A DNA stretch of 64,000 bases from Colimorpha sp045222295 (lineage in GTDB: Bacteria; Bacteroidota; Bacteroidia; Bacteroidales; P3), in assembly GCA_045222295.1 (NCBI GenBank), contig JBGUXP010000019.1, forward strand, positions 1 through 64,000, in the 5' to 3' direction. A program made the position numbers and the translations under genes. Below the pieces are notes generated by a model. It did not search any database. It had not been told where the DNA came from and saw only the letters and a list, made by a program, of their open reading frames with translations. Position 1 is the first letter of the stretch. Every line of letters starts with the position of its first letter. Shown in pieces: positions 37,362 to 47,282 of this stretch.

Positions 37362-38834
37362 ATGTATACAGACACTTCTAAATTCATCGGCGAAGGCCTC
37401 ACTTATGACGACGTCCTGCTCGTCCCCGCTTACTCCGAAATCCTCCCCCGCGAGGTGACGGTGGCATCCCGTTTCTCGAAGAACATTGCGCTGAACACCC
37501 CACTGGTTAGTGCTGCCATGGACACTGTTACCGAGGCTGCTATGGCCATTGGCATGGCTCAGGAAGGTGGCATCGGTGTGCTGCATAAGAACATGAGCAT
37601 TGAGCGCCAAGCCAATGAGGTGCGCAAGGTGAAACGTGCCGAGAACGGTATGATTATCGACCCTGTGACCCTCGACAAGGATGCGAAGGTGAAAGATGCT
37701 TTGCATTTGATGGAAGAATATGGTATCGGCGGCATTCCCATTGTCGATGAGAACCGTATGCTCATCGGCATGGTGACCAACCGCGACCTGCGTTTTGAGC
37801 GTGACATGGAACGTCCGCTGAGTGAGATTATGATTACCAAGCTCATCACCACCCATGTGGGTACCACTTTTGCCGAGGCCACTGATATCCTGCAGCAGCA
37901 CAAGATTGAGAAGCTTCCTGTGGTCAACGACAAAGGCCAGTTCATGGGTCTCATCACCTATCGCGACATCATGAAGACCAAGGAGCGCCCCATGGCCTGC
38001 AAGGATGCCAACGGTCGTCTGCGTGTGGCTGCCGGTGTGGGTATCACTCCCGACATGATGGACCGTGTGGATGCTTTGGTGAAAGCCGGTGCCGACGCCA
38101 TCGTCATCGATACTGCCCATGGCCATTCCGTGCGTGTCGTCGAGGCTCTCAAGAGCGTGAAAGCCAAATACAAGAATATTGATGTCGTCGTGGGTAATAT
38201 CGCCACTGGCGAAGCTGCCCTGATGCTGGCCGAGGCCGGTGCCGATGCCATCAAGGTGGGTATCGGCCCCGGAAGTATCTGCTCCACCCGTATCGTTGCG
38301 GGAATCGGCGTGCCGCAGCTTACCGCCATTTGTGAGGTTTGTGGTGCCCTGAAACAGAAAGGCTATGATGTGCCTGTCATTGCCGACGGTGGTATCCGCT
38401 ACAGCGGCGACATCGTCAAGGCTCTGGCTGCAGGTGCCAGCAGTGTCATGGTCGGCTCTCTGGTGGCCGGCGTGGAAGAGGCTCCCGGCGAGACCATCAT
38501 CTATGAAGGCCGTAAGTTCAAGAGCTACCGTGGCATGGGCTCGCTCGAGGCTATGCAGGCAGGCAGCAAGGACCGTTACTTCCAGGACAAGGAGACCGAT
38601 GCCAAGAAACTTGTCCCCGAAGGTGTCGTTGGACGTGTGCCTTACAAAGGAACTCTTGCTGAGGTTCTTTACCAGATGGTAGGCGGTCTCAAGGCTGGTA
38701 TGGGCTACACTGGTAGCCGCACCATCGGTGACCTGCAGAAAGCCAAGTTCATCCGCATCACCGATGCCGGTCGCACCGAGAGTCATCCGCACGATATCGC
38801 CATCACCCGTGAGGCCCCGAACTATTCGAGATAA
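37362..38834 (+). CDS. guaB: Inosine-5'-monophosphate dehydrogenase
   Basis: Oxidises IMP to XMP with NAD+, the committed step of guanine nucleotide synthesis. The 490-residue protein has the TIM barrel split by a CBS pair (about residues 95-205), the catalytic loop GIGPGSICSTRIV with C307, and the flap YRGMGSLEAM. A very long antisense open frame across this gene is a codon-bias shadow. A GTAAAGTCATAAAGTTGTAAAG-type word stretch (about 38838-38869) fills the 40-bp gap before the next gene; no terminator is seen, so read-through into the foldase genes is likely. Confidence 0.97.
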   Translation: MYTDTSKFIGEGLTYDDVLLVPAYSEILPREVTVASRFSKNIALNTPLVSAAMDTVTEAAMAIGMAQEGGIGVLHKNMSIERQANEVRKVKRAENGMIIDPVTLDKDAKVKDALHLMEEYGIGGIPIVDENRMLIGMVTNRDLRFERDMERPLSEIMITKLITTHVGTTFAEATDILQQHKIEKLPVVNDKGQFMGLITYRDIMKTKERPMACKDANGRLRVAAGVGITPDMMDRVDALVKAGADAIVIDTAHGHSVRVVEALKSVKAKYKNIDVVVGNIATGEAALMLAEAGADAIKVGIGPGSICSTRIVAGIGVPQLTAICEVCGALKQKGYDVPVIADGGIRYSGDIVKALAAGASSVMVGSLVAGVEEAPGETIIYEGRKFKSYRGMGSLEAMQAGSKDRYFQDKETDAKKLVPEGVVGRVPYKGTLAEVLYQMVGGLKAGMGYTGSRTIGDLQKAKFIRITDAGRTESHPHDIAITREAPNYSR

Positions 38835-38874
38835 GAGGTCGTAAAGTCATAAAGTTGTAAAGTCAAAAAGACAG

Positions 38875-40959
38875 ATGAGAAAGAAGATATTGCTGGCTTC
38901 AGCCCTGTTTTCAATTTTCGGTTTTCAATATTCACATTCACAAGTACAGAATCCTGTCGTTATGGAGATTGGCGGTCGCCAAATCCATCAGCAGGAGTTT
39001 ATGAAGGACTTCAATCAGTCGGTGGGCGATAATCTTGTGGCTCATAATGCCAGTGAGGCGGAGAAACGCAAGGCTCTTGATGAATATGTTGAACTCTATG
39101 CCAATTTCCAGGCTAAGTTGCGCGATGCCGTGAGTCTTGGCCTCGATACCACCGCTGATTTGCGTAATGAGTTGGCACGCTACCGCAAGGACCTCGCCGC
39201 TCCTTATCTTATCGACTCGGCGATGCTCAAGAAAATCATGAGTGAGGCCTATGAGCGCAACCATTACGCCCTGCATGTGGCTCACATACTGGTTAAGGTG
39301 AGTCCCGACGCAGCTCCTGAGGATACTCTCGCGGCATACAACCGCGCCATGGAACTCTACCAACGTGTGACGAATGGTGAAAACTTCTACGACCTTTCTA
39401 TCGAGGAGGTCCGCCGCCAGGATCCCCGTGCCAAAGTACAGCCCAACGAGGGCGAGTTGAATTATTTCACCGCCTTCGACATGGTATATCCCTTCGAGAA
39501 TGCTGCCTATGCGCTACAGCCTGGTGAGGTGAGCCTGCCGGTGCGTACTCGCTATGGCTATCATATCATCAAGCTTTTCGAGCGTTCGGAGTTCTACGGA
39601 CGAGTGACGTTGCAGCACTATTGGAGCCGCAACCATAATGCCGAGAAGAATATGGATCAGGTGTATGCCCGTCTGCAGTCGGGCACGCCCTTCGAGATGG
39701 TGGCCCTCCAGAGCGATGACCTCAGTACTGCCGACAAGGGAGGCTATATCTATGATGCCTCCATGCAGCAGTTGCCGCAGGAATATGTCACTATCCTCAG
39801 CCGTTTAAAAGAGGGTGAGTTCTCTCGCCCCTTCCTGACCCGCTACGGCTGGCACATCGTGCGACTGGTGAAGAAGGACACGATACCTTCGTTCGAGAAG
39901 ATGGAACCTTTCTACCGTCAGCGCATGGCTCGCGATCCCCGTGGTGCGGCTTCGCGCAAATCCTTTGCCTCCTCGGCCCGCAAGAAATATGGCATCATTG
40001 ACCTCACCATGACACCAGTGGCCACCAAGAAGGCCTCTAAGAAAGGCAAGAAACAGCCAGTGAAGATGATGGCTTCGCTTGATGAGCTGACCGCCAATAT
40101 CGACAACAGAGTCTTCAGTGCCAAATGGAAGAAGAATGACTCAGTTTTTACTGACTTGCGTCCTTTGGTGCGGGTGCCTGATAAGGAATATAACATGTTG
40201 GACTTTGCCAACTTCGTTTATCGCTCTCAGAAATATGAGTCGCGCTCGGAACTCGGCTACTACGTTCGTCAACGCTTTGAAGACTTTCTCGACAGCGTGA
40301 CCATCGTTTATGCTGACTCCCAGCTTGAAAAGGATTATCCTGAATTTGCTGCACTTGTGGAGGAATACCGTCGTGGACTGATGATTTTCAACTATAACGA
40401 GCAAATGATATGGGTAAAAGCCATCAAGGACAGTGTAGGCTTCTCAAATTTCTACCAGCGAGAGAGTGCCAAAAAGAGTCTTGATAATCCCGACGACTCC
40501 ATTTATTTTTGGCATACGCGTGCGCGTGTGGTGGCTTTTGAAGTCCCCGACAGCCGTTGCCTTGATTCAGAGAAGGCAGTCAAGGTGTTGCGTAAGGCAG
40601 TAAAAAAGAACCTTTCGTCGGCTGACATGCAGGAGGCCCTCCTCCAGAAGGTTGACACCAAGAAATGTGACAACGAACCGCCAGTGACCTATACCTTGGA
40701 GGTGGTGGAGAAGACCCGTCAGAACCTTCTCGCAGACGACCAGTGGGAGCAGGGTATCTATGCTGTCCATTCGGGCAAAGGTTACAGGGTGCTTGTAGTG
40801 CAGGACATCATTGCTCCATGCATCAAAGGACAGATGGAGGCTCGCGGATACTATCTTAATGCCTGGCAGAACGAGGTAGAGGAAAATCTCTGCAAGGAAC
40901 TGCGTAGCAAATACAGAGTGAAAATTAACCACAATGTCGTTGACAAGATTCGCTTCTAG
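38875..40959 (+). CDS. Periplasmic peptidyl-prolyl isomerase, double parvulin (SurA/PpiD-like)
   Basis: A 694-residue exported foldase. After a signal peptide (cleavage after SHS near residue 23) come a chaperone-like helical region (QQEFMKDFNQS...), a parvulin domain ending TRYGYHIIKLFE, a second parvulin-like domain with LKEGEFSRPFLTRYGWHIVRL, and a long C-terminal region of unknown fold. It probably helps fold outer-membrane proteins and lipoproteins in the periplasm. It is the first of three adjacent foldase-type genes. Its stop is overlapped by 26 bases by the next gene. The signal peptide is encoded by TTCAATTTTCGGTTTTCAATA-type words. Confidence 0.85.
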   Translation: MRKKILLASALFSIFGFQYSHSQVQNPVVMEIGGRQIHQQEFMKDFNQSVGDNLVAHNASEAEKRKALDEYVELYANFQAKLRDAVSLGLDTTADLRNELARYRKDLAAPYLIDSAMLKKIMSEAYERNHYALHVAHILVKVSPDAAPEDTLAAYNRAMELYQRVTNGENFYDLSIEEVRRQDPRAKVQPNEGELNYFTAFDMVYPFENAAYALQPGEVSLPVRTRYGYHIIKLFERSEFYGRVTLQHYWSRNHNAEKNMDQVYARLQSGTPFEMVALQSDDLSTADKGGYIYDASMQQLPQEYVTILSRLKEGEFSRPFLTRYGWHIVRLVKKDTIPSFEKMEPFYRQRMARDPRGAASRKSFASSARKKYGIIDLTMTPVATKKASKKGKKQPVKMMASLDELTANIDNRVFSAKWKKNDSVFTDLRPLVRVPDKEYNMLDFANFVYRSQKYESRSELGYYVRQRFEDFLDSVTIVYADSQLEKDYPEFAALVEEYRRGLMIFNYNEQMIWVKAIKDSVGFSNFYQRESAKKSLDNPDDSIYFWHTRARVVAFEVPDSRCLDSEKAVKVLRKAVKKNLSSADMQEALLQKVDTKKCDNEPPVTYTLEVVEKTRQNLLADDQWEQGIYAVHSGKGYRVLVVQDIIAPCIKGQMEARGYYLNAWQNEVEENLCKELRSKYRVKINHNVVDKIRF

Positions 40960-41785
40960 TCTGTTGGCAGCCATGTTGTTGTTCTCGGCTTGTTCGCAGG
41001 TCGGGGGTGACCGTTCGCCAGTGGTGGCCAGCGTCTACGGACGTGAGTTGCACCAGAGCGATCTGGTGGGGTTGGTGCCTGCAGGACTCTCAAAGGAGGA
41101 CAGTATGGCGGTGGTGAAGAATTATGTGGAACAATGGATTAGGCAGGCCGTTATCCTGGCAAAGGCTGAGAAGAACGTCAAGACCGACTTCTCGCACGAA
41201 TTGCAGGACTACAAGAACAGCCTGCTGGCCTACGCCTACGAGCGTCAGATTATCGACCAGTTGCTCGATACATTGGTGACAGATGCCCAGATAGAGGATT
41301 ATTACAATGAGCACAAGAATGACTTTCTGTTGAGAAGCAGCATTGTTAAGGCAGTTTATGTGACGGCACCTGTGAAGTCGCCTGCTGTGGCCAAAATTAA
41401 GAAGATAGTTCTCCGTAACAGATTTACTGCCAGTGACGTGATGGAACTTGAGGAAACGGCTTCCCATAATGGTCTTGTGGGTTACTATGACATAGATAAC
41501 TGGATTCCGTTTGTGACCTTGCAGACCACCATCCCTGTCACCGCCTACAACGAACAAGCTTTCCTGCGGCAGCACCACTCCATAGCCTTCAGCGACGATT
41601 CGCTTTTCTATGCTGCCCGCATCCTTGACTACAAGGTTACTGACGAAGTCTCACCTCTCACGATTCAACGTGATAACATTAAAGCAATTATCCTTAACCA
41701 TAGAAAGATAGATATCCTTAACAAGCTTCAGTCCGACCTGTTGAAAGAGGCAGAGGAAGGTGGCGATGTTGAAAGGATGTTGTGA
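40934..41785 (+). CDS. SurA-N-like periplasmic lipoprotein
   Basis: A 283-residue lipoprotein (lipobox FSAC). Residues about 30-130 resemble the helical chaperone domain of SurA-type foldases (VYGRELHQSDLVGLVP, DYYNEHKNDFLL). The central part looks like a degenerate parvulin fold without clear catalytic residues, so it may be a chaperone rather than an isomerase. It lies between two parvulin proteins and overlaps the upstream one by 26 bp, so the three probably act together on outer-membrane protein biogenesis (inference from context). The start ATG at 40934 gives a proper signal peptide. Confidence 0.75.
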   Translation: MSLTRFASSLLAAMLLFSACSQVGGDRSPVVASVYGRELHQSDLVGLVPAGLSKEDSMAVVKNYVEQWIRQAVILAKAEKNVKTDFSHELQDYKNSLLAYAYERQIIDQLLDTLVTDAQIEDYYNEHKNDFLLRSSIVKAVYVTAPVKSPAVAKIKKIVLRNRFTASDVMELEETASHNGLVGYYDIDNWIPFVTLQTTIPVTAYNEQAFLRQHHSIAFSDDSLFYAARILDYKVTDEVSPLTIQRDNIKAIILNHRKIDILNKLQSDLLKEAEEGGDVERML

Positions 41786-41798
41786 GAAAAAGAAGAAA

Positions 41799-43154
41799 AT
41801 GAACATGAAAAAATTATTGTTGGCTTTGGCACTCTTGATGATTCCCGCATGCGGTAGTCAGATGCTGAGGGCCCAGAAAGGCACCCTGGTCGACGGTGTA
41901 GCCGCCATTGTAGGAAAGAATATCGTGAAATATTCCGATATTGAACGCTCGTTGGCACAGATGCGTCTGCGGTCGGGTGTGACCGATGCACAGGCATCGC
42001 GCTGCGCCATACTGGAGAACCTCATACTCACCCAACTGCTGGTGCACAAGGGCGAGGTGGATAGTATTGAGGTGCAAGAAGAACAGGTGAAGCAATACCT
42101 TGACTATTATCTTGAAAGTGATCTCCAACAGTACGGCTCCAAGGAGGCTCTGCGAGAAGCTACGGGTTTCAGCTACGATGAGTTGAAGGAACAATATGAC
42201 CGCATGATACGGGTCAACTTGCTTAGCCGTAATGTGGAATATCAAATTACCGAAGGGGTCAAGGTGACCCCTGCCGAGGTTACCGAATTCTTTAAGTCGC
42301 TGCCTGTTGATAGTCTTCCGATGATGCCTGAGAAATATGAGATTTCGGAGATTGTCATACAGCCTGTCATTTCCGAGGCTGAACGTGACCGTGTGCGTGC
42401 CCAACTTGCAGAATTACGTGAACGTGTGATTAAAGGCGAGAGTTTCTCCATGTTGGCGACCCTCTATTCGCAGGATCCCGGCTCTGCCAAGAAAGGAGGC
42501 GAGTTGGGATTTTTCCCGCGTGGACGTATGGTGGCCGAGTTTGAGTCGGCGGCTTTTGCGTTAAAGCCAGGAGAGGTGTCTCCCATAATTGAGACTCAGT
42601 TTGGTTTTCATATCATCCAGCTTATTGAGCGTCGTGGCAACACGGTCAATGCCCGTCATATTCTCATCTCTCCCAGAGTGTCGACCGAGGACATGCTAAA
42701 AGCCCGTATGACTCTTGATAGTCTTGCTTCCGAGATACGCGACGGTAAGATTAGTTTCGAGGATGCTGCCCGCCAGTACAGCACGGTTGACAATGCCAAG
42801 CAAGGAGGTACGGTGACCAACCAGACTGACGGTAGCAGCCGTTTTGACGCCGAGGCACTTAAGCAGCACTATTTTGCTGTGGGTATTCCAGGAATGGATG
42901 TGGGAGAGATTTCCACAGCCACAGCTTTTAAAAACGAAGACAACCGCGATGCCTATCGTATTGTGCGCCTCAATCGCAAATATCCTGCCCACAAGGCCAA
43001 CCTTGTGGATGACTACGACAATATCTACAATGCAGCCCTTGTCACTGCAAAACAGAAACGCTTGCAAGAGTGGGCACGAAAGCAGGCCAAGAGTACCTAT
43101 ATCCACTTGTCTGACGAGTTCAAGGACTGCACTTTCGATAACCTTGTTTTTTAA
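41799..43154 (+). CDS. surA: Periplasmic chaperone/peptidyl-prolyl isomerase SurA
   Basis: Outer-membrane protein chaperone. About 450 residues with a signal peptide (MKKLLLALALLMIPACGS), the SurA N domain (VDGVAAIVGKNIVKYSDIE), and two parvulin domains (GELGFFPRGRMVAEFE, then FGFHIIQLIERRG; second ending near VGEIS). The open frame begins 39 bp earlier, but the start at 41799 (MNMKK), or 41805, is preferred because it gives the signal peptide directly and follows an A/G-rich ribosome-binding stretch. An overlap with the previous lipoprotein gene is thereby avoided. It ends 12 bp before moxR. Confidence 0.92.
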   Translation: MNMKKLLLALALLMIPACGSQMLRAQKGTLVDGVAAIVGKNIVKYSDIERSLAQMRLRSGVTDAQASRCAILENLILTQLLVHKGEVDSIEVQEEQVKQYLDYYLESDLQQYGSKEALREATGFSYDELKEQYDRMIRVNLLSRNVEYQITEGVKVTPAEVTEFFKSLPVDSLPMMPEKYEISEIVIQPVISEAERDRVRAQLAELRERVIKGESFSMLATLYSQDPGSAKKGGELGFFPRGRMVAEFESAAFALKPGEVSPIIETQFGFHIIQLIERRGNTVNARHILISPRVSTEDMLKARMTLDSLASEIRDGKISFEDAARQYSTVDNAKQGGTVTNQTDGSSRFDAEALKQHYFAVGIPGMDVGEISTATAFKNEDNRDAYRIVRLNRKYPAHKANLVDDYDNIYNAALVTAKQKRLQEWARKQAKSTYIHLSDEFKDCTFDNLVF

Positions 43155-43166
43155 TCATAACGTGCT

Positions 43167-44120
43167 ATGAGTGACAAAGAACAACTCGATCTTCTCGTCC
43201 AGAAATATACTGCTCTCCGCACGGAGATGGGTAAGGTTATTGTCGGACAGCATGAAGCTGTCGATTCTCTGCTATTGGCTCTCTTTACAGGTGGACACTG
43301 CCTGCTGTTAGGTGTTCCTGGGCTGGCAAAGACTCTTATGGTAAACACACTGGCACAGACGCTAGGCTTGTCGTTTAATCGTATCCAGTTCACTCCCGAT
43401 CTCATGCCTTCCGACATCACTGGCTCGGAGATTCTTGACAGTGAGCGCAACTTCAAGTTCATCCAGGGCCCTCTGTTCTCTTCGGTGGTCCTTGCTGATG
43501 AAATCAACCGCACGCCTCCCAAAACACAGGCGGCACTCCTTGAGGCTATGCAAGAGAAGAGAGTCACCGTGGGTGGCACGTCCTATCTGCTGCCGCAACC
43601 ATTCTTTGTCCTCGCCACTCAGAACCCCATTGAGCAAGAGGGAACCTATCCTTTGCCTGAAGCCCAGCTTGACCGCTTCATGTTCAATGTCCGTCTCGAC
43701 TATCCATCATTTGAGGAGGAAGTGCAGATTGTGAAGCAGACTACTGTCAATCAGACTGTCATGGTTGAGAAGGTGCTCAATGCAGAGGAGATTCTAGGAT
43801 TCCAGGCGGTTATACGCAATATGCCTGTCCCCGATAACGTGGTGGAGTATGCAGTAAGGCTTGTTGGACAGACTCGTCCAACCAATCAGACGGGTCAGAC
43901 ATCCCGCTACATCTCGTGGGGCGCTGGTCCTCGTGCATCGCAGTATCTAATTATGGGTGCTCGCACTCATGCCGCACTGCATGGCAAGTATTCGCCTGAT
44001 GGAGAGGATGTTCGTGCTGTTGCCTTCAATGTGTTGCGCCACCGCATCGTGCGTAACTATTATGCCGAGGCCGAAGGCATCACTACCGACCAGATTATTT
44101 CCGAATTGTTGAAGTCATGA
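43167..44120 (+). CDS. MoxR-family AAA+ ATPase
   Basis: Cytoplasmic MoxR ATPase, 317 residues, of the type that activates or folds partner complexes, usually with von Willebrand A-domain proteins. Walker A is GVPGLAKT, Walker B VVLADEINR, followed by sensor 1 LATQNPIEQEGTYPLPEAQ. The usual partner genes (DUF58, VWA, TPR proteins) are not next to it here; instead an unknown exported protein follows with an ATGA overlap. The RPTNQTGQTS segment before YISWGAGPRASQ is encoded by CAGACGGGTCAGACA-type words like those in mutS2. Confidence 0.93.
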   Translation: MSDKEQLDLLVQKYTALRTEMGKVIVGQHEAVDSLLLALFTGGHCLLLGVPGLAKTLMVNTLAQTLGLSFNRIQFTPDLMPSDITGSEILDSERNFKFIQGPLFSSVVLADEINRTPPKTQAALLEAMQEKRVTVGGTSYLLPQPFFVLATQNPIEQEGTYPLPEAQLDRFMFNVRLDYPSFEEEVQIVKQTTVNQTVMVEKVLNAEEILGFQAVIRNMPVPDNVVEYAVRLVGQTRPTNQTGQTSRYISWGAGPRASQYLIMGARTHAALHGKYSPDGEDVRAVAFNVLRHRIVRNYYAEAEGITTDQIISELLKS

Positions 44121-45382
44121 AAAGGTTTTTTTTAGCGACCACTCTGCTCCTCTTGTTTTCTGCTGCTCATGCGCAGTCCGGGCTTTATGTGCCGTCGGCC
44201 AAACCAGTGAAGAATATGCAGAAGGCGCTGATGAATCCTGAAACGTTCCATCTCTTGCTTGCCTATCATGGCAACGACTCAACCTATTCTGTGACTGACC
44301 TCGACCTCCTCGATTCTACCTATCGCATAGCCTTCGACATCAATAATCCAAAGTTATACACAATGACTGTGGAAAGCTATGTCAACAATGACGAGGTGCT
44401 GGGAAATAAACGAATAGAGAGTGTTGTGCGCTATTTCGCCATGCGCTCGAACTCGAGGTCGCCTTTCCCCATACGCTATGCCCATAATCCGATACGATGC
44501 TCGTGCCATGGAGACAGTGTGGAAACACTTCGTTTCGAGGTACCCACCGAAACGGCAGTCTATGATTGTGGACAACTTCCCGAATCGCGTCGAAAGTTGA
44601 ATAAGAGCATCGACCTCACCAATACTGTTCTTGTGACTTTCCGTAATGACCCTGATGGGTGTGTCGGTAGTGTCCGGGGATGCTATATGCCGTCGGAGGA
44701 CAGCCTGGTGCGTGGCTATTATGCACAGTTAGCGCTGACAAAAGGTTCCGTCTATGCCATTGATAACACCAAGGATACATGTCCTGGAGGTATGGAAATC
44801 AAGATTGAAGACCATCTTGACTACAAGACTACCGTCGAACGATACCACCTCATTCCGCATCCTAAACAGTTGCTCGTTCAGGCTGGGTATGTTGTCATCA
44901 GCAGTAACTATGGACGTGGCCTCGACGAATGTGAGATGGAGCAGAAAGACTCTATCTTTATTCGCATCCCTGTTACCGAAGATCAGGTTTCATCCAAACT
45001 AAAGTTCTTCGCTAAAGAGAAGACTTCGCGTGGTGTGGAGTATAAGGCGTTGTCTACGCGCAAGATGCCAGGCAAGGGGCAACTCATGCTTCAGGCACCC
45101 ATCAGTGTCGACCAGTTCGACACCATTTATCTTGGTAAACGAATCAGCGAGAAGGAGCTTAAGAGTTATTTCTATGAAGTGGACTCGCCCACTGAGGCCG
45201 CAGCTTTTGCTGTCGGTAAGCGTTTTTTCGTGGCTTACACGGTTGGCAAACATGGCGAGTATGAGCTCAAGAAAGCTCTCAAAGCATTGTTCCGTATTGT
45301 CCCCGAACAAGAAGAAGACCAGCAAAAGGTCCCTGTTAAGGGCAGAAAAGAACTGAAAGGCGAAGAAATCCTCGAAGATTAA
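44117..45382 (+). CDS. Exported protein of unknown function, coupled to moxR
   Basis: A 421-residue protein with a signal peptide (cleavage near SAAHAQ, residue 20). The mature part is mixed alpha/beta, with a Cys-containing region (RCSCHGDS, GCVGSVRGC, CPGGMEIK) and a Lys/Glu-rich C-terminal tail (KVPVKGRKELKGEE). I do not recognise a family. The stop of moxR overlaps its ATG (ATGA), which suggests a stable stoichiometric link, although MoxR is cytoplasmic and this protein is exported. It could be a client or a late part of the foldase operon. Confidence 0.7.
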   Translation: MKRFFLATTLLLLFSAAHAQSGLYVPSAKPVKNMQKALMNPETFHLLLAYHGNDSTYSVTDLDLLDSTYRIAFDINNPKLYTMTVESYVNNDEVLGNKRIESVVRYFAMRSNSRSPFPIRYAHNPIRCSCHGDSVETLRFEVPTETAVYDCGQLPESRRKLNKSIDLTNTVLVTFRNDPDGCVGSVRGCYMPSEDSLVRGYYAQLALTKGSVYAIDNTKDTCPGGMEIKIEDHLDYKTTVERYHLIPHPKQLLVQAGYVVISSNYGRGLDECEMEQKDSIFIRIPVTEDQVSSKLKFFAKEKTSRGVEYKALSTRKMPGKGQLMLQAPISVDQFDTIYLGKRISEKELKSYFYEVDSPTEAAAFAVGKRFFVAYTVGKHGEYELKKALKALFRIVPEQEEDQQKVPVKGRKELKGEEILED

Positions 45383-45440
45383 TCCTAAAATCCTATTCGA
45401 TACTTTGAAAATCAGAATCTAGAAATTTGAATTCAAAAAA

Positions 45441-46259
45441 ATGGCTTACTTACAGACAGATGTCACCAAGGTCACCACGCGTGTACTTCAGAATATGAAA
45501 CTTCATGGCGAGAAAATTGCCATGCTTACAGCCTATGACTATTCCATGGCTTCACTTCTCGAGAGTGCCAAGATAGATGTTGTTCTAGTCGGCGATTCCG
45601 CCGCCAACGTCATGGAAGGTCATAAAACAACTCTCCCCATTTCGCTCGACGAGATGATTATCTATGCCGCTTCGGTGGTACGTGCTATTAAACGTGCTCT
45701 CGTTGTAGTTGATATGCCGTTTGGTACTTATCAAGGCAACTCGAAGCAAGCTCTTGCATCTGCCATTCGTATCATGAAGGAAACTGGTGCTGACGCTATT
45801 AAGATGGAAGGCGGTGAGGAAATCCTCGAGTCCATCCAGCGCATCCTTTCGGCTGGTATTCCTGTTATGGGACATCTTGGCCTTACTCCGCAGAGCATCA
45901 ATAAGTTCGGTACCTATGCCGTCCGTGCCACCGAGCAGGAGGAAGCCGAACAGGTGAAGAAAGACGCCCTCATCCTTCAAGAGGCAGGATGCTTCGCCTT
46001 GGTACTGGAGAAGATTCCCGCCAAGCTGGCAGCCGAGGTTACAGACGAATTGAAAATCCCCACTATAGGTATTGGCGCCGGGCAAAAGACTGACGGACAG
46101 GTACTCGTTTTGCAGGACATGCTAGGTATCACTCAGCAGTTCAAGCCCCGCTATCTGCGTACCTATGGCACCTTTGGCGAGGACATCTCCAACGCTATCC
46201 GCCACTACATTACTGATGTCAAATCCGGCGACTTCCCCAGCGAGAAAGAACAATACTAA
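45441..46259 (+). CDS. panB: 3-methyl-2-oxobutanoate hydroxymethyltransferase
   Basis: Transfers a hydroxymethyl group from methylene-tetrahydrofolate to alpha-ketoisovalerate, giving ketopantoate on the way to pantothenate and coenzyme A. The 272-residue protein has the family motifs MLTAYDYSMASLLE, VLVGDSAANVMEGH, DMPFGTYQ, KMEGGEE and GHLGLTPQS. The start ATG is followed by the usual KVTTRVLQNMK. It is the last gene of the plus-strand run and ends 2 bp before the convergent DUF4421 gene. panC is not in the window. Its upstream gap carries ATTTGAATTC-like words. Confidence 0.97.
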   Translation: MAYLQTDVTKVTTRVLQNMKLHGEKIAMLTAYDYSMASLLESAKIDVVLVGDSAANVMEGHKTTLPISLDEMIIYAASVVRAIKRALVVVDMPFGTYQGNSKQALASAIRIMKETGADAIKMEGGEEILESIQRILSAGIPVMGHLGLTPQSINKFGTYAVRATEQEEAEQVKKDALILQEAGCFALVLEKIPAKLAAEVTDELKIPTIGIGAGQKTDGQVLVLQDMLGITQQFKPRYLRTYGTFGEDISNAIRHYITDVKSGDFPSEKEQY

Positions 46260-46261
46260 TT

Positions 46262-47281
46262 TCAGAATCTTAATCCTATGATGGCCATGAGGTGCCATTG
46301 CTGGTTGGCTATCTCAATAAGGCTTTGTGAGCCTATATGTGAGTACATGTAGTGTGCTGTCAGCCCGGTGAACCAGCGTTCCCATGAGCGGATAGCTGCG
46401 GCGCGTGCAATGATAATCACTTGTGGAAATTTTGTCTGCCACTCTTGACTTTCCCCTCCAAAGCGACAGATAGCTTTGTTGTGTATGATAAGATAGGGAA
46501 TGGCCGAGATGTGAAATAACCATTTGTGGGGGAGGACGAAATTGTATCCATAACCCACACCCATCGAAATAAATAGATTGGTAATTTGGTAGAGTTCTGT
46601 ACCTTGTGTACTGTCGCCCAATGTGAGTTGGCCGAAGCCTAGGTTTGCCCCAGCGATGAGACTTCCGGTGCTGCGTTTCTGGATATAGGATTGAGTGAAG
46701 GCTGCAGGGTAGGAGAATTTGCGGTTGTTGAAGACATAGTATCCGCTAAGAAAGAAATTAGCTTGGGAGACGAAACCATTCGGAAGATTTAGATCAAGGA
46801 CTGAGTCGCCGTTTAATGAAGGAATCAGTAGCGCTGATTCAATATGGAAAGAGCCTTCGAGGGAGTGAATGAGACTCGCTTCGGCCTCGAAACCGAATTT
46901 TCGGCTGTAAACATCAAATCGGAATTCAAGGTCCTGTTCTTTGGCGCGTGTCAAATGCTCCGGTTTGGCGGAAGCAGAAAGAGTAATGCCGCTGTAGCCC
47001 AGTGAGAAGCTGACTTTGCCTTTAGGGGAGGACTTGAGGTCGACTTTCATCAAGCCGTTTTTGCCGATGGTCTCGGTTTGCACGCCGTAGAGTGAGAGTT
47101 TCGGACGTATCTTGATTGTCCAAGGGTAATTAGGGCGTGAGATGAAGTTGGTGTCGTAGTTGATTCGGTGGTAGCGTTGTTTCAAGATGCTGTCGGCATA
47201 CTGAAAAAAATTGCCGTTCTGCGCATATAGCGATAGGTTGCACAGAACGGCAATAATGAGTAATGAGCTTTTCCGAAACAT
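46262..47281 (-). CDS. DUF4421-type outer-membrane protein
   Basis: A 339-residue exported protein (signal peptide ending LSLYAQ) matching the DUF4421 pattern: YDTNFISRPNYPWTIKIRPKL, a long run of amphipathic beta-strands and a terminal MAIIGLRF. It is predicted to be an outer-membrane barrel of unknown function. It is the last gene of the porU-to-46262 unit, separated by one base from the DUF308 gene, and ends back-to-back with panB. Confidence 0.75.
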   Translation of the reverse strand: MFRKSSLLIIAVLCNLSLYAQNGNFFQYADSILKQRYHRINYDTNFISRPNYPWTIKIRPKLSLYGVQTETIGKNGLMKVDLKSSPKGKVSFSLGYSGITLSASAKPEHLTRAKEQDLEFRFDVYSRKFGFEAEASLIHSLEGSFHIESALLIPSLNGDSVLDLNLPNGFVSQANFFLSGYYVFNNRKFSYPAAFTQSYIQKRSTGSLIAGANLGFGQLTLGDSTQGTELYQITNLFISMGVGYGYNFVLPHKWLFHISAIPYLIIHNKAICRFGGESQEWQTKFPQVIIIARAAAIRSWERWFTGLTAHYMYSHIGSQSLIEIANQQWHLMAIIGLRF

Positions 47282-47282
47282 G

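Noticed and set aside
37305..38792. 495-codon open frame antisense to guaB
   Set aside because: Guanine nucleotide synthesis gene guaB on the plus strand is unmistakable; the antisense frame is His/Thr-rich shadow sequence.
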